Below, piece after piece: positions 25,026 to 32,403 of a DNA stretch of 64,000 bases. Both the position numbers and the translations under genes were made by a program. The notes beneath the pieces were generated by a model. It ran no database searches. It was not told the origin of the DNA and saw only the letters and a program-made list of their open reading frames with translations. Position 1 is the stretch's first letter. Each line of letters starts with the position of its first letter. The stretch comes from Clostridia bacterium (GTDB lineage Bacteria; Bacillota; Clostridia; Oscillospirales; Acutalibacteraceae): positions 55,971 to 119,970 of the forward strand of contig JAFSAC010000016.1 of NCBI GenBank assembly GCA_017442265.1, in the 5' to 3' direction.

Positions 25026-25805
25026 TTTGTGATAGTCCGCCCTTGGAGAGACCCCGAATTGCGCTTTATATGCACGGTAAAAGGAGCTATACTCCAAATA
25101 TCCGCATTTTTCGCTCACGACATTTGGCTTCCAACCACTTGCAAGCATATCTTTTGCAATAATCAACCGTTTTACAACAATATAGTCCCAGACTGTTGAG
25201 CCTGTAATTAACTTAAATCTTCGATTTAAATGAGTTTTACTAATGTAAAAGTGTTCACAGATTTCATCAAGGGAAGAGATTGTCATCAGATTTCTGTTAA
25301 TATATTCAATTAAGTTTTCATCCTTTGTTGCCAGATAGTTTTTATCTTCGGTTTTGCTGATGTTTTTACAAAGTTCCTTTAATAAAACGGTAAGATACAA
25401 TTGTTTGATGTCGAAGGAATCTGCTTGGACAATGTTGTCAATATAATGTAGCCACATGTTTTTTTCAAACGCACTGGCTGGAATTCTGTTAAATTTACCT
25501 AAAGGCTTATTGTCAAGGGTTGAGATTAAGATTTGCCTTTGAGACTCTGGCAGAGCGATTGCGTTGAAATTTATTACATAACGGCAATAAGGGGTGGGGT
25601 TACTGATTAAGAGGGTATGCGTCTCGGATTTTTTGATAATCAGGATATCATTGGGTTTTAGATCATATATATTTCCCTCTACAAAGTATTTTGCATTGCC
25701 GGACAGAAAACAAAAAATTTCATAATTATCATGAGTATGCCTTTTAAATAAAGCAAGGTTCGGTTTTTCTGTGTAATTTTTAGCTGCACTTATATATGGT
25801 TTCAT
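25023..25805 (-). CDS. AraC family transcriptional regulator
   Basis: 260 residues. An N-terminal cupin-like sensing domain (HTHDNYEIFCFLSGNAKYFVEGNIYDLKPNDILII) is followed by a C-terminal pair of helix-turn-helix motifs (SSLDEICEHFYISKTHLNRRFK and PNVVSEKCGYLEYSSFYRAYKAQFGVSPRADY). It is transcribed away from the isomerase/oxidoreductase genes, so it is their probable sugar-responsive activator. ATG 25805 has GGGAG eight bases ahead. Codon use is A+T-rich like the rest of cassette 1. Confidence 0.9.
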   Translation of the reverse strand: MKPYISAAKNYTEKPNLALFKRHTHDNYEIFCFLSGNAKYFVEGNIYDLKPNDILIIKKSETHTLLISNPTPYCRYVINFNAIALPESQRQILISTLDNKPLGKFNRIPASAFEKNMWLHYIDNIVQADSFDIKQLYLTVLLKELCKNISKTEDKNYLATKDENLIEYINRNLMTISSLDEICEHFYISKTHLNRRFKLITGSTVWDYIVVKRLIIAKDMLASGWKPNVVSEKCGYLEYSSFYRAYKAQFGVSPRADYHK

Positions 25806-25820
25806 TGACTCATCTCCCAA

Positions 25821-25903
25821 ATAAACATATCATAAGATGTTTATATTTGCAATAATATTTGATATTTTTTTCAATTCACATTAAATTTGATCTTATTTAT
25901 AAT
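25821..25903 (+). promoter_or_regulatory. Divergent control region with candidate AraC operator
   Basis: A perfect inverted repeat ATAAACAT (25821-25828) / ATGTTTAT (25837-25844) sits between the divergent genes. For the + strand genes, TTCACA (25875-25880) and TATAAT (25898-25903) are spaced 17 bp. The regulator itself would start inside or next to the inverted repeat. Confidence 0.65.
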
Positions 25904-25926
25904 GAAAAAGAAAGGAGATGTATACG

Positions 25927-26760
25927 ATGTCGAATATCAAAATTTATGCTTTTTCCGATGAAGCAAGTCCTTATATCGATAAACAAATCGATGCTTTGCT
26001 CCGTAACGGTCTTAGTGGTATGGAGATCAGAAATGTAGATGGAGTAAATATAGCGGATATCTCAAAAGAAAAGGCCAAAGAAGTGAAGGCTAAATTAGAT
26101 GCACATGGTCTGTGCGTTTGGTCCATTGGTTCTCCCATAGGAAAAATCGGTATTCAAGAAGATTTTGAGAAGCATTTGGAGAAATTTAAGCATACGCTGG
26201 AAATTGCGAAAATATTGGATGCAAAAAACATCAGATTGTTTTCATTCTTTATGCCAAAGAACAGCGATCCGGGCGTTCACAAAGAAGAGGTGCTTGCTCG
26301 TTTAGGGCAGTTTGTGGAAGCGGCAAAAGGCTATGATATAACCCTTTGTCATGAAAACGAAAAAGGCATCTACGGGGACATTCCTGAACGATGTCTGGAA
26401 ATACACAAGCAAATTCCCGAAATCAAGGCAGTATTTGATCCCGCAAATTTTGTGCAATGCCATGTAGATACGATGGAGGCGTGGGAACTTTTAAAGGAAT
26501 ACGTGCATTATATACACATTAAGGATGCCCTGGAAGATGGGTTTGTGGTGCCTTCCGGTAAAGGAATTGGGAATGTGCAAAAGATTGCCAAAGACTTTAT
26601 GGCTCGTGGGGGCAAGGAATTTACCATCGAACCCCATTTAAAGGTATTCAGCGGCTTTGAGGAGCTGGAGCAGGGTGAAAAGTTTAAGGCTCATTGTGAA
26701 TTTGCAAGCAATGATATGGCATTTGATGTCGCCTGTGAGAGCTTTAAGAGTCTTTTATAA
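25927..26760 (+). CDS. Sugar phosphate isomerase/epimerase (xylose-isomerase-like TIM barrel)
   Basis: 277 residues. The AP endonuclease 2/xylose-isomerase-like barrel is supported by FSDEASPYIDKQIDALLRNGLSGMEIRNVDG at the start and metal-site blocks LCHENEKGIYGD, VFDPANFVQCHVD, YIHIKDA and FTIEPHL. Such enzymes isomerise or epimerise keto-sugars, often partnered by a Gfo/Idh/MocA oxidoreductase as here. ATG 25927 has AGGAG nine bases upstream; the ATG at 25918 abuts that site. Followed at once by a remnant of a related gene. Confidence 0.85.
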   Translation: MSNIKIYAFSDEASPYIDKQIDALLRNGLSGMEIRNVDGVNIADISKEKAKEVKAKLDAHGLCVWSIGSPIGKIGIQEDFEKHLEKFKHTLEIAKILDAKNIRLFSFFMPKNSDPGVHKEEVLARLGQFVEAAKGYDITLCHENEKGIYGDIPERCLEIHKQIPEIKAVFDPANFVQCHVDTMEAWELLKEYVHYIHIKDALEDGFVVPSGKGIGNVQKIAKDFMARGGKEFTIEPHLKVFSGFEELEQGEKFKAHCEFASNDMAFDVACESFKSLL

Positions 26761-26761
26761 G

Positions 26762-26950
26762 GACCAGACCTTTGACCAAAAAATGGCGGTGATCGGCGAG
26801 GGCAATATCAACTTTGATCGAGTCTTTATGAGTGCCCAGCGGGCAGGCACTCAATATATGCTGGTGGAGCAAGACGATTGCAACGGAGAAAATCCCTTTG
26901 CCTGCTTGAAACGCAGTTATGAATTTTTAAAATCCAGGGGGTTTGAATAA
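26762..26950 (+). pseudogene. C-terminal remnant of a second sugar isomerase
   Basis: The 60-odd residues ending at 26950 (AVIGEGNINFDRVFMSAQRAGTQYMLVEQDD, then NPFACLKRSYEFLKSRGF) match the C-terminal end of a different isomerase/epimerase subfamily (VEQD followed by a SLK/SYxFLK helix). There is no ribosome site or upstream half; it begins right after the stop of the preceding isomerase. A deletion that removed most of a tandem isomerase gene would explain this. Confidence 0.7.
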
Positions 26951-28128
26951 TGGAAAAAATCAAATTAGGAATTATTGGTATTGGTAATATGGGTTCTGCA
27001 CATGCAAAAAATATTACACAAGGCAAGTGCCACGAGATTGAAATTACCGCAATTGCAGATATTGACCCAAAACGAATAGAATGGGCAAAGCAGCAGGGTT
27101 ATGGTGAAAGCGTGGTTTATTTTGATGATGCTATATCAATGCTTGAAAGCGGACTAATAGACGCCTGCTTGATTGCTGTACCTCATTATGATCATCCTTC
27201 CCTTGCGATAGAATGTATGAAACGTTCCATCCACGTAATGCTGGAAAAACCGGCGGGGGTTTATACAAAACAAGTGCTTGAAATGAATGCCGAAGCCGAA
27301 AAGCATCCCGAAGTTGTATTCGGAATGATGTTCAATCAACGCACTAACCCCGTTTATAGAAAACTTAGAGAATTAGTACATTCCGGCAAATACGGCGAAA
27401 TTCGCCGCACCAACTGGTTGATCACCACCTGGTATCGCCCTCAGGCGTATTATAATTCCGGCGGCTGGAGGGCTACTTGGTCCGGGGAAGGCGGTGGCGT
27501 TTTACTTAATCAATGCCCTCATCAGCTGGATTTGTGGCAATGGATTTGTGGAATGCCCGTAAAGGTTGATGCCCATCTTCATTACGGAAAATGGCACGAT
27601 ATCGAAGTAGAAGACGATGTTACTGCCTATGTTGAATATGAAAACGGCGCAAGCGGTGTGTTTATTACCTCTACAGGCGATGCATGCGGCACCAACCGTT
27701 TTGAAATTCAAATGGATAAGGCAAAGTTTGTTGTAGAAAACGATGTTCTTACGGTGTGTGAATATGAAATGGCCGAGCAAGAGTTTTCAAAAACAAATAC
27801 CAAGCCGTTTGGTAATGTCAACTCCAAAACATTTAAGGTAGAAATCGACGAGGAAAATCCTGCGCATGTTGGTGTCTTAAATGCATGGGCAGATGCTATT
27901 TTGCATGGTGGCAAGCTGGTTGCCGACGGTCGTGAGGGTATCAATGGTCTTTCCTTATCAAATGCGATGCATTTATCTTCTTTCTTGGATAAAGAAATCA
28001 TACTTCCTTTGGATGATGAACTCTATTATGACGAGCTTAAAAAGCGGATTGCTACTTCTAAGAAAAAGGAAACAATATCCGGTGGATTCGCTGATGCTTC
28101 TGATGTAATGGGTAGTACCAAATCATAA
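26950..28128 (+). CDS. Gfo/Idh/MocA family oxidoreductase
   Basis: 392 residues. The N-terminal Rossmann fold begins KLGIIGIGNMGSAHAKNI, the EKP motif is MLEKPAGVYT near residue 100, and the substrate domain has GGVLLNQCPHQLDLWQW with the conserved catalytic-type His. These NAD(P)-dependent enzymes act on sugars or inositols. ATG 26950 overlaps the stop of the isomerase remnant by one base. With the isomerase it probably forms a short sugar-conversion pathway under the divergent AraC regulator. Confidence 0.9.
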   Translation: MEKIKLGIIGIGNMGSAHAKNITQGKCHEIEITAIADIDPKRIEWAKQQGYGESVVYFDDAISMLESGLIDACLIAVPHYDHPSLAIECMKRSIHVMLEKPAGVYTKQVLEMNAEAEKHPEVVFGMMFNQRTNPVYRKLRELVHSGKYGEIRRTNWLITTWYRPQAYYNSGGWRATWSGEGGGVLLNQCPHQLDLWQWICGMPVKVDAHLHYGKWHDIEVEDDVTAYVEYENGASGVFITSTGDACGTNRFEIQMDKAKFVVENDVLTVCEYEMAEQEFSKTNTKPFGNVNSKTFKVEIDEENPAHVGVLNAWADAILHGGKLVADGREGINGLSLSNAMHLSSFLDKEIILPLDDELYYDELKKRIATSKKKETISGGFADASDVMGSTKS

Positions 28129-28150
28129 TAAAAATTATAAATTTGCATCA

Positions 28151-28386
28151 TGGCATCTAAATGGTTCGTAACAGCCAAGTAAAACGCCTCGCACTTTTGT
28201 GCGGGGCGTTTTGCTTTGTGCGAGGGGGTAGTAAGCATAAACATAGTGTCTTGCATACGCAAGACACGGTGGTGGCAAACTTTTTCGGTCTTGCCGCAGG
28301 CAAGATGACGGCTGTTTAAGCCGTCAAGAAAAATTTGCCGACTTCGGCATCAGCCGAACGTCGCCGACGCACACCCTCTCCCACCA
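28151..28386 (+). repeat. Junction sequence plus 210-bp element, copy B
   Basis: The 210-bp element at 28177-28386 is preceded by 26 bases (28151-28176) identical to those before copy C; they contain TGGTTCG, a degenerate tRNA T-arm, ahead of the shared CCAAGTAAAAC. The copy keeps every hairpin except that the second stem has lost its outer pairs (AACATAG instead of ACCACCG). It ends with the 15-nt tRNA-Tyr tail (28372-28386). The bases 28151-28162 face an inverted copy at 28400-28411. Confidence 0.85.
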
Positions 28387-28604
28387 AGTGTTGTGGTCTA
28401 TTTAGATGCCACACAGAACAGCCTTGAGAAATCAAGGCTTTTCTTAATTTTACCCCTATTTTTTAAGTTGCAATTTCATAGTTGCTAACGACCTACAAGG
28501 GGGATTCGAACCACCGGAAGTGTGATGCACTTGTTTGATTTATAGTTTTATGCTATACACAAATGACTATTAATAAAAATTGTAAAAAACTTTTTGGTTT
28601 CGAA

Positions 28605-28634
28605 TTGACTTGCTATGTCAACCACCTGTATAAT
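28605..28634 (+). promoter_or_regulatory. Promoter of the HTH remnant / DUF4838 gene
   Basis: TTGACT (28605-28610) and TATAAT (28629-28634), spacer 18 bp. TTGACNTGCTATGTCAA around it is partly self-complementary and may be an operator. Confidence 0.7.
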
Positions 28635-28659
28635 TAGTTTGTTGAAAAACACATATGCG

Positions 28660-28940
28660 GAGGGTTTTGAAACGAACGGCTTGAAAAAGGTTAGAACTAT
28701 TTGTAATTTTTCTTCATGTGATTTTGCAAATGCTTTAGGCGTCACTCGCCAAATGATAAGCGCTTGGGAAAATGGCACAAAAAGCATTCCCAAACAACAA
28801 AGAAAGCATTACTTGATAGGATCGACCATATTGTTCAACAAACCGACTCGCCATTTTTGGTTGATAAAATCGCAGTCATTATTAAGTGCTCTTGCTCTCA
28901 TAATATATGGCCTGTACCTCATTTTACGCAATCCTTTTAA
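28660..28940 (+). pseudogene. Frameshifted XRE/HTH regulator
   Basis: One frame carries a helix-turn-helix segment (FANALGVTRQMISAWENGTKSIP); from about base 28800 the sense continues in another frame (ALLDRIDHIVQQ, PFLVDKIAVII) to a stop at 28940. A ribosome-site-like GCGGAGGG is at 28657-28664, but the nearest TTG in that position reads into a stop, so the 5' end is damaged as well. Probably the former regulator of the DUF4838 gene. Confidence 0.6.
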
Positions 28941-28957
28941 GTATAAGGAGTTTTAAT

Positions 28958-29911
28958 ATGAAAAATGCAAAAAATAAAATGGAATTAATTATTCATCCTC
29001 ATGAACTTACCGATCGCTGGATAGCTCTTGCAAAAGAACTCAAGCTCGACAGGGTCAGCATACATCCTATTGGCGGCATGAACGCACATGAAACATTGCA
29101 AGAATTACTTAAAACTCTTAAAGATGAAAATTTCCGTGCCCAAATTGACAAGCTCACAAACAGTGGTATAGAAATAGGTTATGAGTTTCACGCTCTCAGT
29201 TATCTACTGCCGAGAGAATTGTTTTCAGAGAATCCCGAATACTTCCGCCAAGATACCACCGGTAAAAGAACAACTCACGGCAATTTTTGTTTTTCTAATC
29301 CACAAGCACGCAAAATTATATGTATAAATGCTATAAAGTTAGCTAAAGAGTTGTATGGAAGTTGCAATGAATATTATTTTTGGTTAGATGACGCGATGCA
29401 CCTCGCATGTAACTGTGACGAATGCAAGAAGCATTCGTTTGCACACCATCAGCTTAACCTTATGAACGAAATTGTTACTGAATTGCAAAAAGAAATCCCC
29501 GATGCGAAAATATGTTATCTTGCCTATTACGAAGGTGTTGCCATCCCAGAAGATATTTCACCGAAAAATGGTGTATTTCTTGAATATGCACCATTTGAAC
29601 GTTATATAAAACCTGAAACATTTGCTTTTGAAGGTGAATACTTAGAACTCGTTAAAAAAATAATAAAATTTTTCGGCACGAAAAATTCAAAAATTCTTGA
29701 ATATTGGTACGATAACTCAATTTACTACCGCCGTGCAGGCAATAAGCTTGTTCCGTTTACTCCAAATAATGAGCAAATTAAAGCAGACCTTGAATTTTAT
29801 AAAGATTTAGGTTTTGAAACCTTTTCTTCATTTGCATGTAATCTTTGCGATGAATATGCTCAACTTTTTGGCGAACCTGATTTTTCTGCAATTAAAAACA
29901 GAAAAATATAA
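28958..29911 (+). CDS. DUF4838-like protein (carbohydrate-related, function unknown)
   Basis: 317 residues. The segment YYFWLDDAMHLACNCDECKK near residues 145-164 matches the CxCxxC signature of DUF4838 proteins, which resemble family 20 glycoside hydrolases and occur with sugar-degradation genes; only the core region is present here and no signal peptide is seen. ATG 28958 has AAGGAG seven bases upstream. It is the only intact gene of cassette 2. An enzymatic role in sugar metabolism is likely by family context but unproven. Confidence 0.65.
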   Translation: MKNAKNKMELIIHPHELTDRWIALAKELKLDRVSIHPIGGMNAHETLQELLKTLKDENFRAQIDKLTNSGIEIGYEFHALSYLLPRELFSENPEYFRQDTTGKRTTHGNFCFSNPQARKIICINAIKLAKELYGSCNEYYFWLDDAMHLACNCDECKKHSFAHHQLNLMNEIVTELQKEIPDAKICYLAYYEGVAIPEDISPKNGVFLEYAPFERYIKPETFAFEGEYLELVKKIIKFFGTKNSKILEYWYDNSIYYRRAGNKLVPFTPNNEQIKADLEFYKDLGFETFSSFACNLCDEYAQLFGEPDFSAIKNRKI

Positions 29912-30024
29912 TATTATTTATTGACGTACATATTGCAATTTCAATAATCGCTACTGTTTTAATTTTTGTTTCAATTTTTCTTTGGTTTCTTGTTCTTAAA
30001 AGAATGAAATTCAAAAAATAATAG

Positions 30025-30260
30025 TGGCATCTAAATGGTTCGTAACAGCCAAGTAAAACGCCTCGCACTTTTGTGCGGGGCGTTTTGCTTTGTGCGAGGG
30101 GGTAGTAAGCAGAAACATAGTGTCTTGCATACGCAAGACACGGTGGTTGCAAACTTTTTCGGTCTTGCCGTAGGGAAGATGACAGCTGTTTAAGCCGTCA
30201 AGAAAAATTTGCCGACTTCGGCGTTAGCCGAACGTCGCCGTATCACACCCTCTCCCACCA
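30025..30260 (+). repeat. Junction sequence plus 210-bp element, copy C
   Basis: Same 26-base junction (30025-30050) as copy B, then the 210-bp element 30051-30260 ending in the 15-nt tRNA-Tyr tail (30246-30260). Relative to copy A it has about nine base changes, including two that weaken the CTTGCC/GGCAAG stem and one in the GACGGCT/AGCCGTC stem. Confidence 0.85.
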
Positions 30261-30477
30261 GAAAAAGACCCGATGCTTTGCATCAGGTCTTTTTCAATGA
30301 AATTCGTTCTTTGCGGAACGAGTGAAATATCTTCGATATGAAATATTTGCTTCGCAAATGTGAAATATGCCTATGGCATATGAAAGAACGAATTTTATTT
30401 CACTTGATGCGACAGCATCAAATTTCACAATTTACGAAGTGAATTATTTCACCGTGAGCGCAAGCGAACGATTTCAC
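30261..30477. repeat. GTGAAAT hairpin array 2
   Basis: Same plan as array 1: opening hairpin (AAAAAGACCTGATGC-type arms, 30261-30296), TGAAAT words at 30323, 30339 and 30361, reverse ATTTCAC at 30397, 30422, 30446 and 30471. Intervening stems differ from array 1 yet still pair (ATTTGC/GCAAAT, ATGCC/GGCAT, TTGATGC/GCATCAA, AATTTAC/GTGAATT). Long-range pair AAATTCGTTC (30300-30309) with GAACGAATTT (30386-30395) replaces the different pair of array 1. The last unit CGTGAGCGCAAGCGAACG is identical in both. Confidence 0.85.
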
Positions 30478-30662
30478 TAAAATCTCCATCAAGGTGGATT
30501 CGAACCATCATAACGATTGCTTATGTCAAAGTTGTTGAATTTTCAGTGTTTGTGTGGTATGGTTGACGTATACAGTTTTTTGCATCGCAAAAGTGTCTTT
30601 TCAAGAACGTGTTTTTATTTGAAGCTATTTTATATTATAAAAGTTATTTAGTGGTGAATTTT

Positions 30663-31214
30663 ATGAATTCTATTGAAATTATTGCTCAAATCATTGGCAT
30701 TATCGCAATGACATTTAATATATTGTCCTATCAAGGTAAACGGCAAAGAACGGTAATTGCTTTACAACTGTTCGGTGCTGCACTTTTCTCGGTAAATTAT
30801 TTACTTCTTGGTGCTACAATTGGGGGAATCCTTAATATATTAGGCACCATTCGTGCTGTTATATTCTTTTTTAAAGATAAGTTTAAAGCCGATAGAATTC
30901 CTTGGCTTTTAGCATTTGCCGCCTCATACATTTTAGTATACATTTTGAATTTTACTGTATTTAAAAAAGAGCCAACAGTATTTAATTTAATCGTAGAGTT
31001 CTTGCCTGTTATCGGTATGCTGGCACTCAATATCGGTTTTATGCTTAAAAGTTCAGCCGACATCAGAAAGTGCGGACTTGTCGGCTCTCCGGCATGGCTT
31101 ATATATAATATTGTAGCAGGATCTTGGGGAGCGATTATTTGTGAAGCATTCACCTTGATTTCCATTTTTGTCGGGATGCTCCGTCATGATAAAAATCCTA
31201 TCAAAGACAAATAA
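30663..31214 (+). CDS. YgjV family inner membrane protein
   Basis: 183 residues with about six hydrophobic segments. It resembles the YgjV (Imp-YgjV) family: IIAMTFNILSYQGKRQRTVIALQLFGAALFSVNYLLLGAT at the start and a C-terminal SPAWLIYNIVAGSWGAIICEAF. The function of the family is unknown. ATG 30663 lies behind a weak GTGGTG site; longer in-frame starts have none. A+T-rich codon use links it to the island rather than to the chromosome that follows. Confidence 0.75.
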   Translation: MNSIEIIAQIIGIIAMTFNILSYQGKRQRTVIALQLFGAALFSVNYLLLGATIGGILNILGTIRAVIFFFKDKFKADRIPWLLAFAASYILVYILNFTVFKKEPTVFNLIVEFLPVIGMLALNIGFMLKSSADIRKCGLVGSPAWLIYNIVAGSWGAIICEAFTLISIFVGMLRHDKNPIKDK

Positions 31215-31241
31215 TTATATAGCATACAGTTCATAATAACC

Positions 31242-31282
31242 AAAACAATGAGCACCGCCTTTGCGGTGCTCATTGTTTTTAT
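31242..31282. terminator. Bidirectional terminator
   Basis: AAAACAATGAGCACCGC / GCGGTGCTCATTGTTTTT hairpin between the convergent YgjV-like and hydrolase genes. Confidence 0.9.
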
Positions 31283-32238
31283 TTTTCTTGATACGAACCC
31301 TCGTCACCGAAAAAGTCGGATAGGGTTTTTAGATACCGCTTGGGGTCTTTCGGGTAGGACAGTCCGTGACCGGCGCCGGGAATGGTGATGAGTTGTTTTC
31401 GGGTGGGGCAGGCGTTGAAATTTACCCGGCTCATCTCACACGGCACGAAATCATCCTCTTCGCCGTGGAAAAAGATAACGGGAACGGTGCAGGTTTTCAG
31501 CGCCTCCTCGGGAGAAAATTCCTCCGGGTCAAACCCGCCGTATACTTTTGCCCCGAGTTTCACAAAGAAGTAGCCAAGGGTCACCGGGAGCTTTAGCTGT
31601 TTGATGACCGTTTGGATGATATCCCGGGCGCTGTTATATCCGCAGTCGGCGAGCGCACCGATGACGTTTTTAGGGAGCGGCTGTCCCGCCGCGATCAGTA
31701 CGGTGGAGGCACCCATAGAGATGCCGGCGATGAGGATCTTGACGTCATCCCCGAAATGCTTAATCATAAAATCGATCCAGGAAAGGCAGTCGCGGTGTTC
31801 CCGAACCCCGAAGGTGATGACCCTCCCTTCGCTTTTGCCGGCGCACCGCTGATCCACCACCAAAGCGCTTCGTTTGAGCTGAAAACACCGCTGAACGCCG
31901 CCGGCGAGATCCCGTTCGGCACTGCCGCGGTAGCCGTGGAACATCAGTTCAATCGGCGCGCCCTTTTCGTATTCATAATAGTTGCCGTACAACTTCAATC
32001 CGTCAAATGAGGTGATCGAAAACTCCTCGTGCGGCATCGCGCGGGTCTCCTCCGCCCAGCGGTGGATCGCTTCCCGGAACGCACCGTACACTTCCCCTTC
32101 GGGTAAGCCCGGCACCTCTACCTTTTCGGAATTACGCCGCGGCACGTAAAATGCGATCCGAAAACAGATATAAGCCATGATAAAAACGGCGATAAGCAAA
32201 AAGCTCAGCACCCCGAGAATTACCAAAAAGACTTCCAT
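31279..32238 (-). CDS. Membrane-anchored alpha/beta hydrolase (S33-like)
   Basis: 319 residues. One N-terminal membrane segment (about residues 3-27) precedes a hydrolase domain with GYRGSAERDLAGG (oxyanion region), nucleophile elbow ILIAGISMGASTV near residue 175, Asp in FFHGEEDDFVPCE and catalytic His in GAGHGLSY. Such proteins act as lipases, esterases or peptidases; the anchor orients the domain at the membrane. Monocistronic. Confidence 0.82.
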   Translation of the reverse strand: MEVFLVILGVLSFLLIAVFIMAYICFRIAFYVPRRNSEKVEVPGLPEGEVYGAFREAIHRWAEETRAMPHEEFSITSFDGLKLYGNYYEYEKGAPIELMFHGYRGSAERDLAGGVQRCFQLKRSALVVDQRCAGKSEGRVITFGVREHRDCLSWIDFMIKHFGDDVKILIAGISMGASTVLIAAGQPLPKNVIGALADCGYNSARDIIQTVIKQLKLPVTLGYFFVKLGAKVYGGFDPEEFSPEEALKTCTVPVIFFHGEEDDFVPCEMSRVNFNACPTRKQLITIPGAGHGLSYPKDPKRYLKTLSDFFGDEGSYQEK

Positions 32239-32347
32239 ATCATCATCTCCGAAAAAAGTATATCATTAAACAGTGCCGGTTTTCAAGTCCCTGTCGGAAA
32301 GGGATCGTTTTGGTCACAGTTGCCCGAATTTTCTTTCACGGCAAAGG

Positions 32348-32376
32348 TTGTCACCGATTGAAATGTATGATAAAAT
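32348..32376 (+). promoter_or_regulatory. Promoter of the YitT-family gene
   Basis: TTGTCA (32348-32353) and TAAAAT (32371-32376), 17-bp spacer, 28 bases before the start codon. Confidence 0.75.
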
Positions 32377-32403
32377 AAAGAGAAATAGGAAAGGCAGGGG
32401 ACG

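Larger units (their letters stand above)
24731..28176. mobile_element. Cassette 1 behind tRNA-Tyr (inferred module)
   Basis: DNA between repeat copy A and repeat copy B. It holds the hairpin array, an AraC regulator, a sugar isomerase, a remnant of a second isomerase and an oxidoreductase. It is A+T-richer than flanking chromosome. Its right end is the 26-base junction sequence 28151-28176 that also precedes copy C. No recombinase gene is present; the boundaries are inferred from the repeats. Confidence 0.6.
28387..30050. mobile_element. Cassette 2 behind tRNA-Tyr (inferred module)
   Basis: DNA between copies B and C. A 13-bp inverted repeat borders it: ATTTAGATGCCAC at 28400-28412 and its complement at 30024-30036. 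Near the left edge 28502-28516 is a 15-nt inverted copy of tRNA-Tyr T-arm sequence. Contents: a small hairpin (AGCCTTGA/TCAAGGCT, about 28425-28442), a promoter, a frameshifted HTH gene and a DUF4838 protein. A+T-rich throughout. Confidence 0.6.
30261..31245. mobile_element. Cassette 3 behind tRNA-Tyr (inferred, right end uncertain)
   Basis: DNA after copy C: the hairpin array, a 15-nt inverted copy of tRNA-Tyr T-arm (30493-30507), about 150 bases without recognised content, and a YgjV-like gene. No further element copy or tRNA tail marks the right end; return to high-G+C sequence at about 31245 is the best boundary. Confidence 0.45.

Noticed and set aside
28492..28525. A complete tRNA gene on the - strand
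   Set aside because: Only a T-arm-like stretch is present; no acceptor, D or anticodon arms could be folded around it. The same applies to 30481-30510.
24521..30260. Integron with attC sites
   Set aside because: The 210-bp repeats are hairpin-rich and separate cargo, but the typical attC core sites (GTTRRRY with imperfect R/L boxes) and an integron integrase are not seen; the anchor is a tRNA 3' end instead.
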